DNA of 64,000 nt from Anaerovibrio lipolyticus (lineage in GTDB: Bacteria > Bacillota > Negativicutes > Selenomonadales > Selenomonadaceae): positions 186,001-250,000 of the forward strand of contig NZ_JADYTY010000001.1 of NCBI RefSeq assembly GCF_021531495.1, given 5' to 3'. The notes beneath the pieces were generated by a model. The model was not told the DNA's origin, searched no databases, and saw only the letters and a program-made list of their open reading frames with translations. Positions 9,061 through 17,872 of the stretch are shown one piece after another. Positions within the stretch are counted from its first letter, which is position 1, and the number at the start of each line of letters is the position of its first letter. The translations under genes were made by a program, and so were the position numbers.

Positions 9061-10818
9061 TTACATCATACCGCCCAGCCACTGTTGAAGAGCTGGATTT
9101 CCATCGTTGGCAGCATCCGTAATATTCTTTGCCGCCTGTGCCGCTGGAGCTGCAAGCTGTACGGCCTGTGCCATTTCTGCCTGCTGTTCCTGCTTGGCAG
9201 CCGCTTCTGCCTTCTGCTTCTGAATTGCTTCAAATTCATCCTCAGTACGCTTCAAACCTGCTGGAGCACCTACCATATCGAAGTAATCATCAATAGCCTT
9301 GGTCCAATTAACCTTATCCAATACCGACTGGTCAAACTGTGCTAACTGGCCAGTAAATGCAATAGCCTGTTCAATGTTAGTTAGGCCTGCCATCTTCTGT
9401 GCCTGTGCCAGCGGAGAAATGTACTCTATAGTCACTTCCTCCTGACTCATTATCATAGCCAGTTCTGGATCCTCAGCCTGTGGCAGTACCCCTGCCCGGT
9501 CAAGTATGTTATAGACACGCTCTATAATCTTGCGGAGAAATTCAAACTGCAAGCGCTGGACCACTGGCCCAAGCTGCTGAAGCTGTTCCTGTTTTCTCTG
9601 CAAGACTTCCTGTGCCGTCATATGCTTATCTTCCAGCCTCTCTAGCATCATAAAGAGGTCAGCGCTGTAAGCTCTCTTTATTCTGTCCTGCAAGTCCATT
9701 ATCTTTTCCTGCAAGTGCTGGAGATTGATGCCCACCTGGAACAATGGCTTAACAGGTTCATCCCTGCCAACAATGGTGTAACTGCCAGGGGCCAGGTTAA
9801 TGCCCTGCTTGAATGTGCTGGCACTTCCCATCATTGGAGGACGGATGCCAAGCTCTACCGCCACAATATCGTCCTTCTCCAATTTCTGGAGGCCTTTACT
9901 GTCACCTTCCGCAAACCAGCCAGGCCCCTTGCCATAGGTTTCACTGCCTGTCACAAGGTATCTTGCTACCGGTATTGGCCACTCCTCAAAACCGCCAATA
10001 TCAAGGAATGTATCTGTATTACCTGCTTCCAGCCAATACAGTGACAAATATTTCATGTGATACTTATCCATGATTTCCTTGTTGCGGTCGTGGAAGCGGT
10101 TAGGCTCCACCAGCCACCACACACGATATTTTGTTTTCATACCGCCATTATCCAGGTCAGCCCTGATTTCAGCAGGGATTTTGTCAGCGCCATACTTATC
10201 TACCAACTGGCGGGCCGTCATTTCAAACTTTGTACAGAATGTATCCACGATGCCATCCGGCCCGTTTTCCATCATGTAAGTGCCTATGGTAAAAGGTACA
10301 AAATGCACTCCTGTGTCACTGTCCTGAAATATGGCCATAGGAGCCTGCCCAAAGGCAAGTTCCAGATATGCACTATGGATTGCATTATAGAAATTAGATT
10401 TCAGCAGCACATCCTGTAATACAGCCATCCGCTTGTCAAGCAGCTCCCCAGCTTCTGGATGATTTCTCATATCATCACTAGACCATGTTAGACGGAACCA
10501 TTGCCTGGAAGGCGGTGTTAATCCCGACATAACACCGGCCGCAAAAGCCTGATTAGCCTGCCATGCTACAGAGTGATAGATGTTTGTATCCCGTCTCCGT
10601 GCATAGTCCGTAGTGTCGGCTGTATCATCAAACTGGCCAATGTACGGCAGTTGGAAGTCTCTAATTGCTTTCCACCTTTTCAGATAGTCCTGCCTGTTAG
10701 ACTCCATTTGCTTTACTTTGGCCTGATACTTTCGTTTTTCCAGATTCAGCTTCAAGGCCATATCCGAAGTTGTAACCAATGTTGCAGGTGCTCTTTCCTG
10801 CTTCTCTGTATCATACAT
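9061..10818 (-). CDS. Portal protein (podovirus head-to-tail connector)
   Basis: 585 residues. Segments such as RWKAIRDFQLPYIGQF, NQAFAAGVMSGLTPPSRQWFRL and YLELAFGQAPMAIF are hallmarks of podovirus connector proteins. The second half carries the long helical crown with DLQDRIKRAYSADLFMM, and the C-terminus is Gln/Ala-rich (EAAAKQEQQAEMAQAVQL). Twelve copies form the DNA channel at one capsid vertex and receive the terminase. It directly follows a small gene behind the terminase genes, the standard packaging order. Confidence 0.88.
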   Translation of the reverse strand: MYDTEKQERAPATLVTTSDMALKLNLEKRKYQAKVKQMESNRQDYLKRWKAIRDFQLPYIGQFDDTADTTDYARRRDTNIYHSVAWQANQAFAAGVMSGLTPPSRQWFRLTWSSDDMRNHPEAGELLDKRMAVLQDVLLKSNFYNAIHSAYLELAFGQAPMAIFQDSDTGVHFVPFTIGTYMMENGPDGIVDTFCTKFEMTARQLVDKYGADKIPAEIRADLDNGGMKTKYRVWWLVEPNRFHDRNKEIMDKYHMKYLSLYWLEAGNTDTFLDIGGFEEWPIPVARYLVTGSETYGKGPGWFAEGDSKGLQKLEKDDIVAVELGIRPPMMGSASTFKQGINLAPGSYTIVGRDEPVKPLFQVGINLQHLQEKIMDLQDRIKRAYSADLFMMLERLEDKHMTAQEVLQRKQEQLQQLGPVVQRLQFEFLRKIIERVYNILDRAGVLPQAEDPELAMIMSQEEVTIEYISPLAQAQKMAGLTNIEQAIAFTGQLAQFDQSVLDKVNWTKAIDDYFDMVGAPAGLKRTEDEFEAIQKQKAEAAAKQEQQAEMAQAVQLAAPAAQAAKNITDAANDGNPALQQWLGGMM

Positions 10819-10819
10819 G

Positions 10820-11056
10820 CTACTTCACCCCGCCCAGGTTGCTTACTGTACCGCTAGTATCACCAGCAGAGACACCGCCAAGCAATGTACCACTGTAACG
10901 GTCATTACTAAGTCTGGTGCTAACCCGCTTTCTCTGCTTCTTCTTAGCAATTGCTTCTGCCTGGTCAGCTCCTGTATTAGCACTTGTTACCTGCACCGGA
11001 GTTGGATCTACCTTTGCTGGTGCTGGTGCACTTGAACCACCGCCGCCTCCACACAT
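10820..11056 (-). CDS. Small Gly/Ser/Ala-rich phage protein
   Basis: 78 residues from ATG 11056 (GAGG eight bases upstream), beginning MCGGGGGSSAPAPAKVDP and followed by a basic patch (AKKKQRKR) and a Gly/Ser tail. No domain recognised. The short N-terminal Cys-Gly run recurs in small genes beside podovirus portals, often annotated as hypothetical. The stop codon lies 1 base before the portal ATG region, so it is probably translated with the portal. Confidence 0.55.
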   Translation of the reverse strand: MCGGGGGSSAPAPAKVDPTPVQVTSANTGADQAEAIAKKKQRKRVSTRLSNDRYSGTLLGGVSAGDTSGTVSNLGGVK

Positions 11057-11072
11057 ACTATCATCCTCACTT

Positions 11073-12413
11073 TCAATCATCATATAAATCAAAATCTACA
11101 TTGCACATTGCGCGCCTGGTCCCGCTAATGAAACCTTTCGGTTGAACCGGATACGCAAAGGTTAATGCCAATGAGTCAGCTATATCCGGAGACTTGCCCA
11201 TAATCTCCTTGATGTCTTCCTTGCTGCTCAGCTTCATTCTGTTGGCAGCATCAAAGCTGTATTCTGGTACTACCAATTCGCTTTTCAATTCTGGAACATT
11301 GGGCAATGCTCCACCAGATTTTATCCATTCATGCATTTCATCCCACATCTCTACACGCTTGTTGATATAGCGTTCCGGATTCAATGCACGGGAACCAAAG
11401 TTGACTTCTGTCACGTCATAGCCCATCTGCCGGCACCGGTCAATAACACCTTCACCACGGCCAGCATCTACAAAGACCGCATCCGGCCTATGCTTATCTA
11501 TCTCACGCATGAGATAAGCAGCAAATGTCATGTTGTCAATATCCTTGTACACCTTTGGCTCATAGCATACAAGGCCCTGACGTCTGGTAATAACACAGCT
11601 ATCATCACCATATCTTGCCACATCTACGCCAAAGATTACCGGAGCCAAGCCCACATCTTCCTTTGTGTAGGTGCGCCCCGCAGACTCTGTTACCTCGTCA
11701 ATGGTTATCAGCACATTTTCGCAGGATGCCGTAAAGTCACATAACATTTCCTGTCTGAATTTCGTTTCGGACATTTCTGCTTTCAGCGTTTCCAATGCTT
11801 CCGGTCCATATCTGCCGCCAACATCAAAAAGCCCCGACTCATCGCAGCGTATCATGCACGAATACCATTTATCATCGCTCTGTGCATTCTGCCATATCTC
11901 ATAGAATTGGTTTTGCCCTTTAGGCGTGCCGATAAACACCGCCCAGCCGTTTCTATCCATCAAAGCGGGGAGTATAACCTCATCCCACAGCTCGCTCTTT
12001 ATCTGAGCCGGCTCATCAAGCACAACCCCATCAAAGTAAAGACCTCTTGCACTATCTGGATTATCAGCGCCCATGATATATATCCTTGCTCCACTGCATC
12101 CCTTATGCATACTGGCAAACTCTACATAAAGCTCACTTTCATTCACTGTGACGCCTGGCAATACATGCAGGTAGTATTTGAGATAGCTCCACGCAATTGT
12201 CTTTGCCTGCTTTCTGTACGGTGCAATGTACGCAAAGACCGGCATCTTCTTTTTGCACTTGATAGCCATTTTTATCATGTGATTAATAACAAGTACCGTC
12301 TTTCCGTATCGTCTATGGCACACCAGCACAGACCGTGAATGACTCTCAAGGGCTGGATGAATAACTTTTCTGGCATACGCTGTAGGGCAATACGGAATTA
12401 TATATTTAGCCAT
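11073..12413 (-). CDS. terL: Terminase large subunit
   Basis: 446 residues from ATG 12413, chosen because GGGAGG lies 9 bases ahead. Walker A-like CHRRYGKT sits near residue 35 and Walker B GVVLDEPA near 135, followed by the GTPKGQNQFYEIW coupling segment. The nuclease half carries IFGVDVARYGDDSCV near residue 255 and AVFVDAGRGEGV near 310, supplying the metal-binding aspartates; PDIADSLALTFAYP closes the domain. It powers DNA packaging and cuts concatemers. The gene overlaps the small-subunit stop by 8 bases. Confidence 0.92.
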   Translation of the reverse strand: MAKYIIPYCPTAYARKVIHPALESHSRSVLVCHRRYGKTVLVINHMIKMAIKCKKKMPVFAYIAPYRKQAKTIAWSYLKYYLHVLPGVTVNESELYVEFASMHKGCSGARIYIMGADNPDSARGLYFDGVVLDEPAQIKSELWDEVILPALMDRNGWAVFIGTPKGQNQFYEIWQNAQSDDKWYSCMIRCDESGLFDVGGRYGPEALETLKAEMSETKFRQEMLCDFTASCENVLITIDEVTESAGRTYTKEDVGLAPVIFGVDVARYGDDSCVITRRQGLVCYEPKVYKDIDNMTFAAYLMREIDKHRPDAVFVDAGRGEGVIDRCRQMGYDVTEVNFGSRALNPERYINKRVEMWDEMHEWIKSGGALPNVPELKSELVVPEYSFDAANRMKLSSKEDIKEIMGKSPDIADSLALTFAYPVQPKGFISGTRRAMCNVDFDLYDD

Positions 12414-12828
12414 CTTCATCATCCTCCCAAGCCGTTGTAGCTACCCCGTCACCATCCACATTCTTAACCTCTGAACGCTCTCTATATTTTTCCGGTGCAT
12501 TAGCTTTTAGAAGTATCTCCATCAGCTTATCAGAGTATTTTGTGACAGTGCCTACCTTCTGCCCTTTGTAGTACACATCCTCCTCGAAGCCCGTTGCCCT
12601 TCTCTGTGCCTCATCTTCAAGAACGGATATGGCCTGGGGCCTCACATCATTCTCATAGACAGCAGCATATCTGGCATCCTCTTTCAGCCAATTGTAATGT
12701 GTCTGCCTGGTAATTCCGGATTTAGCAGCCGCCCGGCCAATATTTCCACCACACGATATTAGATTATTAAGAAATACGTTTTTCTTTTTCTCGTTCGTAA
12801 ATCTGTAAAGCTTGGCCACTTTATCCAT
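12406..12828 (-). CDS. terS: Terminase small subunit-like DNA-binding protein
   Basis: About 140 residues. An N-terminal helix-turn-helix (GNIGRAAAKSGITRQTHYNWL) is followed by a helical oligomerisation part and a C-terminal acidic tail (TTAWEDDEDG), as in small terminases that recognise packaging DNA. It overlaps terL by 8 bases. The exact start is unclear: GGGAGG lies only two bases before ATG 12828, so a later start is possible. Confidence comes from its position immediately before terL. Confidence 0.75.
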   Translation of the reverse strand: MDKVAKLYRFTNEKKKNVFLNNLISCGGNIGRAAAKSGITRQTHYNWLKEDARYAAVYENDVRPQAISVLEDEAQRRATGFEEDVYYKGQKVGTVTKYSDKLMEILLKANAPEKYRERSEVKNVDGDGVATTAWEDDEDG

Positions 12829-12958
12829 CACCTCCCAGCCCTTGTATTATCTACATCCGCAGACAATTGCGTTTTTAGATTTTTCCGGCCGACTTTATGT
12901 GTAAAATTTTTGCTCTGTGAAAATCATATCATACACTCCAAAAAGTGACCATGTTTTA

Positions 12959-12987
12959 GGGGCGGTACAGATTGCTCCATACCGCCC
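12959..12987. terminator. Hairpin between early and packaging genes
   Basis: A perfect 10-bp stem GGGGCGGTA(C/T).. with an 11-base loop lies 7 bases beyond the stop at 12994. A weak T-rich run follows on the rightward side and little on the leftward side, so it may be a weak terminator or a processing hairpin. The rest of 12829-12993 holds nothing I recognise. Confidence 0.45.
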
Positions 12988-12993
12988 CTTGTT

Positions 12994-13317
12994 TTACTTA
13001 TCGCTTATGTGATTTTCCCGGATGCTTTTCTCTCTGGCACAGGCCATAGCCATCAGCGACCGCATGACAATGTGGCTCAAATGATCCTCCATTCTATCCC
13101 CGTCACAGTACTTCAAGATGTGGCGAAAAGCCCTGGCCAAATGCTCCTCTGTAGGAATGCTCCGCCATGTGGCCCCAGGATGTTTCCTAGCTCCTACAGT
13201 CAGTCCTTCTGCTACTTCCAGCAGTACACCGGATAAACCGTCTTTCAAAAGATACCTGCACTCGTCTCTTTCCTCGTCCTGGGGAAATCTACTCTCTTTG
13301 TCTAAAACCTTTGTCAT
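12994..13317 (-). CDS. dATP/dGTP diphosphohydrolase N-terminal-domain-like protein
   Basis: 107 residues, ATG behind AGGAGGAATAG. The pattern GARKHPGATWRSIPTEEHLARAFRHILKY followed by EDHLSHIVMRSLMAMA resembles the small all-helical domain (dGTP_diPhyd_N/DUF5664) found in phage nucleotide-pool enzymes, with conserved His residues in 'HLARxxRH' and 'EDHLxH'. A role in nucleotide metabolism is only suggested by that resemblance. It is the last early-type gene before the packaging block. Confidence 0.5.
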   Translation of the reverse strand: MTKVLDKESRFPQDEERDECRYLLKDGLSGVLLEVAEGLTVGARKHPGATWRSIPTEEHLARAFRHILKYCDGDRMEDHLSHIVMRSLMAMACAREKSIRENHISDK

Positions 13318-13331
13318 TTTTCTATTCCTCC

Positions 13332-14105
13332 TTACAAGAACACTGTTGCTCCTTCTTTATCAACACCCAGCTTTTTAAAGATTCGCCGGTTGGTTGCAAA
13401 ACTTACGGCATCTGTTTTGGTCTGGCAAACCTTCTCCATCTCCTCCAGCATATTCTTGAATGTGCTGAAAGGCAGATTAGTAATATGCTCACGAAAATAC
13501 TCCTCGCACAGCTTCAATCTCTTTTTGCCAAAACCAAAAGTGGTCCACATGGTATGCAGCCAAATCAGCCTCATATTGTCCATCGTTCTCATTGCGTGAT
13601 TCCTGGCATGGTGGCGCGCGTATTCGTCAATGCTTGCCTTGGCTGGTGCCTCATTCTTTTTCTGCCATAAGTAGGAATAGCCACACTCCACCTGCAAATC
13701 GCTCTTTATGTCATGAAGGCTCAAATAGTGGTGTGGGTATTTACCCCCAGACTCTGGCAGTACCACTCCTTGGAGTCTCAGCTTATCTGATTCATTTGTC
13801 TCTGCTACCAGCCCAATGATTTTATTAAACTGCTGGGCAAATCTTACCAGCCGTACATAGCGATAGCCAAAGTCTTTGTACAGCACCCACGCGAAAAGTG
13901 GAACATAGTAAGCTCGACAAAAATCCACAATGCGGGTTAGGTTTTTGTTAGCTATAGCAGCCCCCGCCCCGCTCTTGCGCAGCTCCTCCTTCATCTCTCT
14001 CATAGCTTTCTTTTCGTCAAGGCTGGATGAAGCCCCTAAGCTCATGTTGATTCTATCAAGGACATTGTTATGCATCGCCTTTTTAACGCTTTTGTATTTT
14101 CCCAT
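13332..14105 (-). CDS. Phage protein of unknown function
   Basis: 257 residues, mostly helical and basic, with no signal or membrane segment. Notable are IVDFCRAYYVPLFAWVLYKDFGYRYVRLV near residue 60 and a His-rich YARHHARNHAMRTMDN near 175. I do not recognise a family. It overlaps the preceding small DNA-binding gene by 23 bases and precedes a nucleotide-metabolism-like gene, so a part in replication or in the switch to packaging is possible but unproven. Confidence 0.65.
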   Translation of the reverse strand: MGKYKSVKKAMHNNVLDRINMSLGASSSLDEKKAMREMKEELRKSGAGAAIANKNLTRIVDFCRAYYVPLFAWVLYKDFGYRYVRLVRFAQQFNKIIGLVAETNESDKLRLQGVVLPESGGKYPHHYLSLHDIKSDLQVECGYSYLWQKKNEAPAKASIDEYARHHARNHAMRTMDNMRLIWLHTMWTTFGFGKKRLKLCEEYFREHITNLPFSTFKNMLEEMEKVCQTKTDAVSFATNRRIFKKLGVDKEGATVFL

Positions 14106-14361
14106 TTTGCCTCTCCTTTCTTTTTCTCGCGTGACAATAGGCAGACTGAGGATGATTCATCTCCATCAGCTCACCTATCTCCTTCCATGTGCACCCAGCT
14201 TTGCGCAAAAGTGCCATGCCTATATGGTCAACCCGTCTTTTCATGCCGGGATTTGCCAGTTTCTCAAAAGCCATCTCTGCTGACATTGGCCAGGGATTCA
14301 GAATGGCCAGTACAAGAGCACAGATATTTTCAGCGTGTATTGTTTCTTCTACCTCTCCCAT
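14083..14361 (-). CDS. Small helix-turn-helix protein, DnaA domain IV-like
   Basis: 92 residues. The C-terminal half, RRVDHIGMALLRKAGCTWKEIGELMEMNHPQSAYCHARK, has the layout of the DnaA C-terminal DNA-binding domain: a helix, then 'xxEIGxxFxxxHxTVxHAxxK'. There is no ATPase domain. Overlapping the Rep-like gene by 32 bases at its start, it may help recognise a phage origin. Sigma-region-4-like or other HTH membership cannot be excluded. Confidence 0.5.
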   Translation of the reverse strand: MGEVEETIHAENICALVLAILNPWPMSAEMAFEKLANPGMKRRVDHIGMALLRKAGCTWKEIGELMEMNHPQSAYCHARKRKERQNGKIQKR

Positions 14362-15172
14362 TCTCCGGCCCTTTCTTTTTCTCCACCTTTTTCAGCCTCA
14401 TACGGCAGAACAAATACATTTGCCCTGTTTCTTCACTTACGCTCCTTTCTACATCCTGCAGCTCATAGCCGGGATTGTCCCTCTCTATAGTCACACGCAA
14501 CAGCTCAGAGTCCTCTGGTATGCTTTTCAGAACTTCAAAACGCTTACGGGATATTTTTGTATTTTTACTGCATGATACCCAGGGCTTGATTAATCCTTTG
14601 CTGGAAATCCAGCGTTTGGAGTTTTTCTCGTCAGTCTCCCCACCCTTGGAAAGATAGCTGATGATTTTCTGTAGACCTATCTTGGGATCACTTCTCAGCC
14701 GATCCGCATTGCAGTAACCTAACTGCCATTTGTTTTCGACTTCCTCTCTGGATAGCTGACCGTCCATCAGTACATGAAAATGCATTCTGCCTCTAGGGCT
14801 TTTCTCAAAGACTATTATGTACTTGCAGTTTGGCAGCCCCAGCTTCTTGCGACGATAGTTCAACCTCGCTATCCAATTCTTCACCAGCTTGTGAGCCTGC
14901 TCCTCAGACTCTGGATAATTATCTTCGCTAAAGGTAGGGTGTACTACCAAATCTCTATTGCCTTTGAAGTTAGCCTCTACTAGAGCCTCAAAGTATCTCT
15001 TTGCTTTCTTAGCATTAAGTCTCTTTTGCTTAGGCGTAGACTCACGATACTTTCTCGGTGCCCATCCTGGAAGAGCACCCTCAGAAAAATTAAAATAGGA
15101 CACCTGTATATAATCTGCCCTTGTGTTCTTCTTTGATGAATTTCTTTTAATCTTTCTGATGATGTTCTTCAT
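14330..15172 (-). CDS. HUH-type replication initiator (rolling-circle Rep-like endonuclease)
   Basis: 280 residues. KYIIVFEKSPRGRMHFHVLM near residue 120 carries the HxH (HUH) metal-binding pair, and QKIISYLSKGG near residue 170 carries a YxxK catalytic motif (Y-L-S-K), the two defining elements of Rep nucleases that nick one strand and join covalently to it. The N-terminus is very basic. No helicase domain is present, so a host helicase would be needed. A cluster of hairpins lies just before the gene (15191-15260). The motif evidence is good; rolling-circle replication of this phage is inference. Confidence 0.75.
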   Translation of the reverse strand: MKNIIRKIKRNSSKKNTRADYIQVSYFNFSEGALPGWAPRKYRESTPKQKRLNAKKAKRYFEALVEANFKGNRDLVVHPTFSEDNYPESEEQAHKLVKNWIARLNYRRKKLGLPNCKYIIVFEKSPRGRMHFHVLMDGQLSREEVENKWQLGYCNADRLRSDPKIGLQKIISYLSKGGETDEKNSKRWISSKGLIKPWVSCSKNTKISRKRFEVLKSIPEDSELLRVTIERDNPGYELQDVERSVSEETGQMYLFCRMRLKKVEKKKGPENGRGRRNNTR

Positions 15173-15190
15173 ACTCTCTACCCCAAATTT

Positions 15191-15260
15191 AAGTGATATG
15201 CTTTTCCCTCACTTGTTACTACCCTAGTACAAGCCCCAAAGGGCTCCATCGAACCCTTTG
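15191..15260. other. Hairpin cluster upstream of the Rep-like gene
   Basis: Within 70 bases lie three possible stems: a 7-bp stem CAAAGGG/CCCTTTG (15237-15243 with 15254-15260), CTTGT/ACAAG with an inner ACT/AGT (15212-15233), and AAGTGA/TCACTT (15191-15196 with 15209-15214), the last two competing. No open frame covers the stretch. Placement before an HUH initiator makes a nick origin or a translational control region possible. Confidence 0.45.
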
Positions 15261-15281
15261 AGACAAATACTTTCTATATAA

Positions 15282-16295
15282 TTATTCCGCCCAGGCCGTC
15301 ATTTCCAGAACGCCCTTCATTAAGTTTCTAATAGCTGCACCATAGTTATATTTCTTTTCTCCTTCCATATAACTAAGCTGGGTTAATAATGCTTCTATTT
15401 CAGTACGAATGTTCTCATAGTGCCGTATCAGCTGTTTTTCTTCTGGAGTCCGCTCTGGCTTTACCGCTTCCAACTCTGCCACCCTGGCCTGTAACATTTC
15501 TAACTGTTTCGCCTTATCCTCTGGCATCTTCTCAACGGTAACAGCGGTAGTTTCTATCGGCGCCTTCTTGGCTTCTTCCAATTGGTTCTTTGTATCCTCA
15601 AACAGATTTTGATACTTTTCTACTTCCTGGGCCATAGCTTCATGCTGCTTATCCGCCCGGCTTAAGTCGCGCTGTAAAGACTCACATTTTTTCTTTAGCT
15701 CTGTCAGTTCCTGGCTATCTCCAGCAGACTGCAGCTTCGCTTCGGCTTCCTGCCATTTCTTTCTCGCCTCATCACAGTTGTCCCGCATATCATCATATCG
15801 GCCTCGCAAGGCCTTTATTTCATAATCTTTCTTGGCCACAGTTTCCTTGACTTCCTTTAATTCAGCTAGAGCTTTGGCCAGCTCCTGCTTGCTCATATCT
15901 GGAAGTTCTTCTTTGTGCTCATTCATAAACTCAGTACGCTTTTCTTCATCTTTAATAGAAGATAACGCTAAAAGCTGGCTCTGGTTCAGCTTGCCCAGAA
16001 GCTCTGCATCCGGTACCGTGCCAAATAACTTTGTTTCCTTATTATTGAAGTTTTTGTATATGGTGATGATATTCTGGGCGGTTCTTTCCGAATAATCTAC
16101 ATTATCCTTTAACCACTGGCCCCAGTTGCCATGCCCTACAGCTCCCTTGGCTAGCAACAGCTTTTCACCTATACGGCAGGTAGAAAGGTATACCGTCTCT
16201 CTTACCTGCTCCTTGATAGCATTTATTTCAGCCGCCAGTTGACTCAGCTTCTGCTCTGCTGGCAATTGGCTCTCTGTATTCATTACTTCGTTCAT
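15282..16295 (-). CDS. DUF3102-domain coiled-coil protein
   Basis: 337 residues. The N-terminus (about 15-110), AAEINAIKEQVRETVYLSTCRIGEKLL, then AKGAVGHGNWGQWLKDNVDYSERTAQN, is the DUF3102 domain common in Firmicutes phages and plasmids, often beside ParB-like or replication genes. From about residue 150 to 290 the text is heptad-rich coiled coil (KKCESLQRDLSRADKQHEAM). The function of the family is not established; DNA-associated roles are suggested by context. It overlaps the upstream PcfJ-like gene by 4 bases (ATGA junction). Confidence 0.75.
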   Translation of the reverse strand: MNEVMNTESQLPAEQKLSQLAAEINAIKEQVRETVYLSTCRIGEKLLLAKGAVGHGNWGQWLKDNVDYSERTAQNIITIYKNFNNKETKLFGTVPDAELLGKLNQSQLLALSSIKDEEKRTEFMNEHKEELPDMSKQELAKALAELKEVKETVAKKDYEIKALRGRYDDMRDNCDEARKKWQEAEAKLQSAGDSQELTELKKKCESLQRDLSRADKQHEAMAQEVEKYQNLFEDTKNQLEEAKKAPIETTAVTVEKMPEDKAKQLEMLQARVAELEAVKPERTPEEKQLIRHYENIRTEIEALLTQLSYMEGEKKYNYGAAIRNLMKGVLEMTAWAE

Positions 16296-17872
16296 GCGGT
16301 TTTCCTGCCTTTCTTTTTCTCCAGGACTTCCTTACGGAATTTATCTACAAAATCCTGTACCTCTTTGGGTAAGTCTTGATTATATTTTCCCCTAGCCTGT
16401 TTGATACGGCCGTCACATATCTCCATTGTGCCAAGGGATTTGTTTATCTCGGCCACTTTTCTGATATACACAACATCAGTCTTTCCGTTGGCCACTCTGC
16501 TGATATAGCCGCCCACGCAATTATGCATATCCTTGCCTTCCCTAATTAAATCATTGATTTTCTTAGGAACCACAATTGCATATCCATCCGCCTTGAAGCT
16601 GTACTTAGCTTTTAACTTCTTTTGTCTAGCTATCCATTTGCGTTCGGCTTCTTCGTCTCTCTTGCGTTTGATTTGTTTTTGCAGCTTTACATGAAGCTGC
16701 TCCAGGTCCTTTGGAAAGAGTGTGGCCTTTTCCGTGAAGTCCATTTCCAGCTCCTCGCAGTCCCGCAGGTAGTCTGCATATGTGCTCAATAAATAGCTTT
16801 TGCCCATACCATACATAGAGTCATTTTTCTCAAGATACAGCAGGGCTTTTTTTAGCTTTACATGCTCCATAACTTTTTCTATATCCATCATATGGCATAT
16901 GCACAGCTTCTCTTTAACTGTCTGCATATCTATACCGGCTCCCATAGGGTGCTTCCTAATCTTCTGATACCGCTGTAATGTTTGTATATTTATATTGTGT
17001 TCCTGAATATACTTCATATCTGACTTGGGAATTTTGCCTCTTAATATTTCCTTTAAGGTATGGCCACGCATATTAAACGCAGCTCCCAGTCCTGCACGTG
17101 ATTGAATGGCATAGATTAAAATACTTTTAAATCCGCTTTTGGCTAGATACTCTATCTGTAAAGGATATTTAGCCAACATATGCATTATATAAATCTGCCT
17201 CCAAACCTCCCACATAGCACCCTTCATAGAGTCAAATACATATTGCAAGGCATGCCCCTTTACAGCATTTTGTATCTGCATAAGGTTTGGATGGGCTATT
17301 TTTACTTTGCTGGCTACGTAGTATGAACTGATTCTATCCCTGCAGCTTGCCCGTAAAACCCACCTTGCTTCGGCAGGTTCGCTGTAGTAGGTGTTATAGT
17401 ATTCCCCTGCATAGAAGAAATTCTGATGAAACATTGTACTTCTGGCTATGTAGTAACCACCCTTGTTAGGTATGAAGATATACCGTGCATCCACATATCT
17501 ATAGGGTTCTGACTCCCAAGGCTTTGTGTTAGAGAACCAATGGCAGCTTAATATAGCAGTGCAGGTCAATATATCCGGATCCTTAATAGATGGTGCCCAA
17601 TGATATGTCAGCCAGGTTTCCCGCAACCTCCGAGCTTCAGCCTTACGATACCTAGTCATATGTACCACACAGGCCCGCTTATGACAGCAAGGGCACTCAC
17701 CAATTTCCAAATGCTTGTGGTATTTAGAAAAGTTACTGCCACAGTTACCGCAGACGGTATGACCTTCTTTGTCTGTTTGAAACAAATATATAGGCCTTAC
17801 ATTATCAGCCTCATGGAGAAATTCTGCTGGCACTTCGTCTGGGAAGTGGGATAGTACCTCATCCACAGTCAT
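16292..17872 (-). CDS. PcfJ-like protein
   Basis: 526 residues. The C-terminal part holds the PcfJ hallmark YAIVVPKKINDLIREGKDMHNCVGGY, then VVYIRK. The N-terminus has a zinc-ribbon look: CGNCGSNFSKYHKHLEIGECPCCHK provides CxxC...CxxC near residues 40-65. PcfJ was named from conjugative plasmid pCF10 and has no established biochemical function; it recurs in Firmicutes phages beside PcfK. Here it overlaps the PcfK-like gene by 4 bases and the DUF3102 gene by 4, so the three are translated together. Confidence 0.8.
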   Translation of the reverse strand: MTVDEVLSHFPDEVPAEFLHEADNVRPIYLFQTDKEGHTVCGNCGSNFSKYHKHLEIGECPCCHKRACVVHMTRYRKAEARRLRETWLTYHWAPSIKDPDILTCTAILSCHWFSNTKPWESEPYRYVDARYIFIPNKGGYYIARSTMFHQNFFYAGEYYNTYYSEPAEARWVLRASCRDRISSYYVASKVKIAHPNLMQIQNAVKGHALQYVFDSMKGAMWEVWRQIYIMHMLAKYPLQIEYLAKSGFKSILIYAIQSRAGLGAAFNMRGHTLKEILRGKIPKSDMKYIQEHNINIQTLQRYQKIRKHPMGAGIDMQTVKEKLCICHMMDIEKVMEHVKLKKALLYLEKNDSMYGMGKSYLLSTYADYLRDCEELEMDFTEKATLFPKDLEQLHVKLQKQIKRKRDEEAERKWIARQKKLKAKYSFKADGYAIVVPKKINDLIREGKDMHNCVGGYISRVANGKTDVVYIRKVAEINKSLGTMEICDGRIKQARGKYNQDLPKEVQDFVDKFRKEVLEKKKGRKTA

